From the NCBI GenBank assembly GCA_905250885.1, contig CAJNOQ010000894.1, positions 1-39,470 on the forward strand: 39,470 bases of DNA, in the 5' to 3' direction. Position 1 is the first letter of the stretch, and every line of letters starts with the position of its first letter. The DNA comes from Didymodactylos carnosus (lineage: Eukaryota > Rotifera > Eurotatoria > Philodinida > Philodinidae). Under the pieces are notes generated by a model. That model saw only the letters and a list, made by a program, of their open reading frames with translations, was not told the origin of the DNA and searched no databases. The position numbers and the translations under genes are program-made. Positions 34,703 to 39,470 of this stretch are shown here, piece after piece.

Positions 34703-36945
34703 GAACGGTCCTTCAACAAAAGAAATATACATACACATAGGAAAATATTGCGTAGCTTTGAAAAGAAGCTGTCAACACTTGAAATTATGCTAAGTGAAAT
34801 ATATTATTAAAATGAGTCTCTAACAGACAGAATAAAGACGCTATTAAATTCATAATTGAAGCTCAAATGTTGAAAATAGTGACGTGACAAATGACAGTTT
34901 TGAGAAATCTTATCGAGTTTCATTGTAGAAAAATACATGTTTCCCACTGATTCAACTAAGAAATATTTTTTCTTACTTTTTCTTGAAAACTACAGCCAGA
35001 CAAGATTTGTTGACGGATAAAAAATACTCTCAATTTCAGAACATATAGAAGTGTCATATAAAACGGATAAATGGATGACTTTGAGACAAAAAATGTAAAA
35101 AGCGTACAAAGTCAAAAAAAAAAGATATCTATACAATATGTTAATCCAAAAATAAGTCAATGTCTCTGACAAATGTCTATAATTCTCTAACACAACGTGC
35201 CTAGTACAATATTTGAATCATGAATTAAACAATGTGAACAAAAAAGTCGTAAAATTTAAGAGTACAACAATACAGTTTCACTACGAGCAAATTATCTTTT
35301 CTTACCCTATCAAACAGGCTCATTTTTTTTTTAATGACAACACATATGATAAAAACGAAATTACGCCAGTCAATCGATAGAAGGATTAATCAATAATTTT
35401 GACGATGTGATAATCTATCCAAGACGTTCTTCTCAATTTTATTATTAAATCTTCTTCTTTCCCATGTGTTATTTGCCACATCTAATACTCTTAGACATAC
35501 ATACAAAAGGATAACCCTAATCTTTCCTTTTTTTCCTTCCTTCCTTCCTCTCTCTCTTTCGAGTTGAGATATATATGGACGAAACTCATCTTAACTATGT
35601 ACATAATGATATAGAGAATAGATGTTTCATAAAGTAGAAATAAAAAGACTAACAATCTCTAAAGCACACATATAGGATATATACCAGAACATTTTGACTG
35701 ATAAGATTCTCTTTGTTTCGTCATTCATGAAATGTTTTTTTTTTTGATTAATTTTTTCATACACATATACATAGCACACCTAAAACGAGATTTTTATCTT
35801 ATTCGAAAAACAACTTTTTTTTCCTTCTCAGATACAATACGTCAACAAACAAAAAACATGCGGTCAGAAAGAAGAGTAAAAAAGAGTTCTCTCATTAATG
35901 TGTACACATATATCTCTTTGCCAACATTCTATTAAGTTAGACGTGAGAAAAAAAGAAACCCATCGAGTTTTGTCGTTTTACCACAGTAGACAGAAGTGCA
36001 AATATTCGCGATATATACGTCTTATATACAGAAAAGAGAAAAAAAAGGAATAAAAGCACATTATGTGATTTGTCCCGGTGTATTAGCACTAATCGTCACA
36101 GAGAAGACGAAATAAACAAGGTCAACAACAACAATAACAAAAGGAACACACCACACACTCACAATCGAAATACAAAAAAATTAGTGAATCTACTTTTGGG
36201 ATTAAGTGAAACACTAGTTCTTCAATAATGATCAACTAGTTATCAGAGAGGCAGTCTATACATGCAATTTGGACGAAAAACTAACCTCATCAGCTAACCT
36301 CACTTAACAAATTACAATAATTTTTGAGAACTGCTAAAAAATTCTGTATTTCTAGTCGCTTAATCTCGTATTAGCAACCAATAATGATAAAATAGGATAA
36401 CTAGACTTGTAAACAAGTTCAAATGCTAAGAGTTTTGTACTGTGAAACTAAGAGGAAAAGAGATTTTTAAATCTAAAAAACTACAAGAGAAAATTTATTT
36501 GCTAATTTTCCACAAATATCGTTTCTTATCCATCAACAGTAAGCTCAAATAATATAATCAGGGATCCCAGATCTTCTGATTTTGGCAGAAAAATTGTGAT
36601 TTTTGGAACTTTTTCTGCAAGTTTCCGCTCTTTTTTGCCCTAAGGTCTACTGATTTTCTACTTCTTTTTCTCAGGTTTTTCTGATTGTGGACTTTTATTT
36701 TTTGATTTTCGTGTTTTGCATCCGGGATACATGAATATAATCGATTTCTCGCAAATACGAACTTATTAAAAAATAGTTATATTCTTTCATTTTATTTCTT
36801 CCACTATACCTTTTATACAGCCGCAAGACAAGAGCTCTTGCAAGTCTTTAGCTTCTTGATATTACTTCTGCCATCGTCACTCTACTTCCAGTGTGAAGTG
36901 AAAGAGCGAAACGATAAATGTTATCGCCCAAACTATCACTGCCTA
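34703..36945. other. No gene seen
   Basis: About 2.2 kb with no supportable exon. There is a C/T-rich stretch near 35520-35560 (CCTTCC, CTCTCT runs). The segment at 36560-36735 repeats CTGATTTT-like words. Confidence 0.4.
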
Positions 36946-37523
36946 ACGAGGAAACCTCCGAAGATACTAAAAACCTTTTTGAATGGGACTATTTTTAAAA
37001 TGTAGACGCTCATGGGCTATGAAGAACCCCAACTTGGTTCGGGCGCAATCAGCGCAGTGCTGCTGAGATATCGAATTTTCCCCATGGGATCTGGATTTCA
37101 AGCAAAAATGGAGTTTTGAATTTCATGTTGTACCATATCACATATTGTAGCCCGATGAAAAAGGCCGCGCTGATAACCTCTTTCCACTGCGGTGAAAGAA
37201 CTTTTTCAAAACTTGCTCCATGTTGTACCTTTGGTACCCATATGGAAAAAGTTCTTTCACCGATGCGGACAGAGGTTTTCAATGCGGCCTTTTTTCATCG
37301 GACTACAATTGGTCTGGGCTACAATATGTGATATGTTACAACATGAAATTCAAAACTCCATTTTTGCTTGAAATCCAGATCCCATGGGAAAAATTCGATA
37401 TCTCAGCAGCAATGCACTGATTGCGCTCGAACCAAATTGGGGTTCTTCATAGCCCATCAGCGTCTATATTTTAAAAATAGTCCCATTCAAAAAGGTTTTT
37501 AGTATCTTCGGAGGTTTCCTCGT
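36946..37523. mobile_element. Near-complete palindrome (foldback element), 578 bp
   Basis: The left half, from ACGAGGAAACCTCCGAAG at 36946, and the right half, ending in CTTCGGAGGTTTCCTCGT at 37523, are inverted copies over almost their entire length. They meet at a centre around GTACCTTTGGTAC (37225-37237). Mismatches are scattered and there is a small length difference near 37150 and 37300. There is no ORF that is not simply a by-product of the palindrome. Confidence 0.75.
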
Positions 37524-39470
37524 AAATCACAAATCGTTTTGTTTGGTCTGTGTGATTTTGTTGAAAACTTCTACTAACACACATTGGCAGCATCGTGGAC
37601 ACACAATCGAATCAACTCTTCCTCTCTCACTCACACATTACTCTTTCACGATCATCACTAACGCTAGTGTTCATACGATCTTTTTTTCTAAACAAATCTT
37701 AAATGTTTTCTTGACTGTTATTCGTTAGACTAAATTTTATGAACTTTTTGGCTCTCTTTTGAAGCACATGCTCTTTTGATTGTCGACCAATTCAGATCAA
37801 ATTGATATTGAACGAACATAAGCTTCCGTACCAATAATATTTTTGCATCATTTACTTGGAGATCTGTTAGTAGATGAACGTTACAATGAGCGCGAAAATT
37901 CTAACATCTACCTTTATCTTCTTTCTTCTTTTTTCCTTTTACTTAATGTTAAACTACCAGACAACCAAAAAACAAAGACTCAGTTAAGACAAAACAAAGA
38001 AGGTAGTCAATTCGATAAAAAGCTAAAACTGGATTCACGTCATTTAAGAAACTTTCGATAACAAGCTTAGAATAAAGAAACAATGCATAATCTGATAAAT
38101 GATAAATAGCTAACGAAATTGACCAACCAATCAAACAGCTATAAGCAGAGAGAAGAAAAAAAAACGATTATGCCTTTTTTTCTACTGGAAATCGAACTGA
38201 CCTGATGTTCTGAGTCATCATGGCGAAAACAAATAATTTGAATAGACTTTACTTTAAACGAGCTTTATTAAAATTAGAAAATAAATGTATAAAATAAAAT
38301 AATACTGGAGTTAAAAGTTAAAAATGTGCAACAACACAGAACGACAGATGTCGCTCGTTTACGAACAAATAAACTTCTTACTCCTCTTTTTTCGTTATAC
38401 CTGCTTAGAGGACTCGACTTCGATAATAACGAAAAAAAGAGGAAGAATACTAGGAGTTAGTGGAGTTGTCCCTGGTGAATGTACTTAAATCCAAGGTACC
38501 GGAATAATGAATAAATTTTTGCACGATACCCATTGCAAGGCCCCCAGGGCCTTGATCAACAATTTTTAGTAGAAGACTAAGATTTAGACTGTTTTATTCA
38601 CGAAAAGTGAGAGTCATCAAAGGTCCTCGACCTGTAATAACAATGACTCAAGCCAAACAACCCCAAAAGAGTAATAAAAAATAACAAAATAAAGAAGACA
38701 ACTAAGGTTAGAACCAGAAGTAGTAAAAAAGTTTTTTAGAAATCTCGACTGGGTATCAAAACGTACTTTACTGAAACGTTTGGATCAAGATACCCTTGCA
38801 TGTTTCAATCACCGTTTTGTTTTGCGTGTTCATGTACTACATAAACGCCTCTCATTTTTGAAAAGTAGAAAAGCTTTTCGCTAAATTATAGGCGACTCTC
38901 GGCATACATGAATCTTCTTCTACGCGAAAGTATCATAGTGGCCGCTGGTAGATGGACTATTCACAAATAATTAATTAAAAATCGCTTCAAATTTGTTATT
39001 TGGGTAATAGAAACGTTCAGATGTCTCTGAGCAGCTGTACTAAGGGGTTTAACTCTTGGATCATTGATCGCTCACTTTGCAATCGGCAATGCAAAGAATT
39101 CTCTATCCTATCCACGTAAAAAATATTCTATGAAAATCATCAGCCAGTCTGACTTGTTAACTTGACTATGCTGCAGCATAACCGTTTTTGTCGTTTATTG
39201 CGTTGTTCAGCGAAAACTGCACTTATGTCTGAAAGTGAAGCAAGATAGCTGCAGGCAGATTAAAACAGAGCGAAACTAGACGAAAGATGAAACCCTAAGA
39301 GGAACAAGACGAGATCGGAAACAGATCACAGAGGGATGTGGCGAAAGAAAAAAAGTGAGCGGGTGCAATAGTGAAGATCAACGTCATATGATCTTTTTTC
39401 TGGTAGTCGGTTTTTCAAACGAGCACTCTGAAAAACTAACAACTTTTGATAGTTTTGTTCTAAATCCATG
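37524..39470. other. No gene seen; contains short hairpins
   Basis: No supportable exon in the last ~1.9 kb. Small self-complementary features are a 22-bp stem at 38379-38455 and CAAGGCCC-CCA-GGGCCTTG at 38536-38554. On the minus strand near 38225-38200 an ATG followed by a GTCAGT donor could be a first exon of something further left, but there is nothing to join it to. Confidence 0.35.
38379..38455. repeat. Stem-loop with ~20-bp arms
   Basis: ACTCCTCTTTTTTCGTTAT (from about 38380) pairs with ATAACGAAAAAAAGAGGAAG (to about 38452), leaving a loop of roughly 35 bases. The size could fit a small hairpin RNA or a mobile-element remnant; no further evidence. Confidence 0.4.

Noticed and set aside
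37049-37420. Several overlapping open frames on both strands
   Set aside because: They arise from the palindromic element: the same sequence is read in both directions, with no splice sites or protein-like composition.
1-39470. CRISPR arrays, operons, rRNA genes, telomeric repeats
   Set aside because: None seen; the window is eukaryotic and no regular spacer-repeat structure or telomere-like tandem is present.

Overview
This window is eukaryotic nuclear DNA from a small, intron-rich, AT-rich animal genome. Genes are split by canonical GT..AG introns, many only about 50-60 bp long, and there are no operons or bacterial ribosome-binding sites. Gene content is metazoan: a FXPRL-amide neuropeptide precursor, a DRAK/STK17-type kinase, a SPATS2-family protein and an LRRC74-type leucine-rich-repeat protein. 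Compact genes, tiny introns and many small inverted-repeat elements fit a spiralian with a compact genome; a bdelloid rotifer is my best guess. That assignment is inference, not demonstrated here.

Layout. 1-7 kb, plus strand: a small hairpin transposon with an 8-bp target duplication (459-734), a two-exon secreted peptide gene (1162-1844), a decayed coding stretch on the minus strand (3447-3797), and a two-exon pyrokinin-like precursor (5253-6907). 7.3-9.2 kb, minus strand: a single-pass membrane protein with cysteine-rich EB/EGF-like modules and a C-type-lectin-like domain. 9.6-12.2 kb: a patch of kinase-related fragments. It holds orphan exons resembling the AMPK-alpha/KA1 C-terminal domain, a 1 kb inverted-repeat element carrying a decayed kinase-domain fragment, and a short terminal ORF. 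14.3-16.7 kb, minus strand: a complete seven-exon DRAK-like kinase (455 aa). 18.9-22.3 kb, plus strand: a 16-exon LRR gene, divergent from the kinase. 23.3-26.6 kb, minus strand: a seven-exon SPATS2-like gene (863 aa), convergent with the LRR gene. 26.7-39.5 kb: no gene I can support, but at least three large inverted-repeat elements and a second copy of a dispersed repeat that also sits in an LRR-gene intron.

The genes do not form an obvious pathway. Two neighbouring genes (1162 and 5253) share an architecture: a tiny first exon beginning Met-Tyr-Gln, an intron inside the signal peptide, then a prohormone with basic cleavage sites. All spliced models were built by hand from reading frame, splice signals and phase agreement at every junction. 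Family names come from recalled motifs, not database searches.
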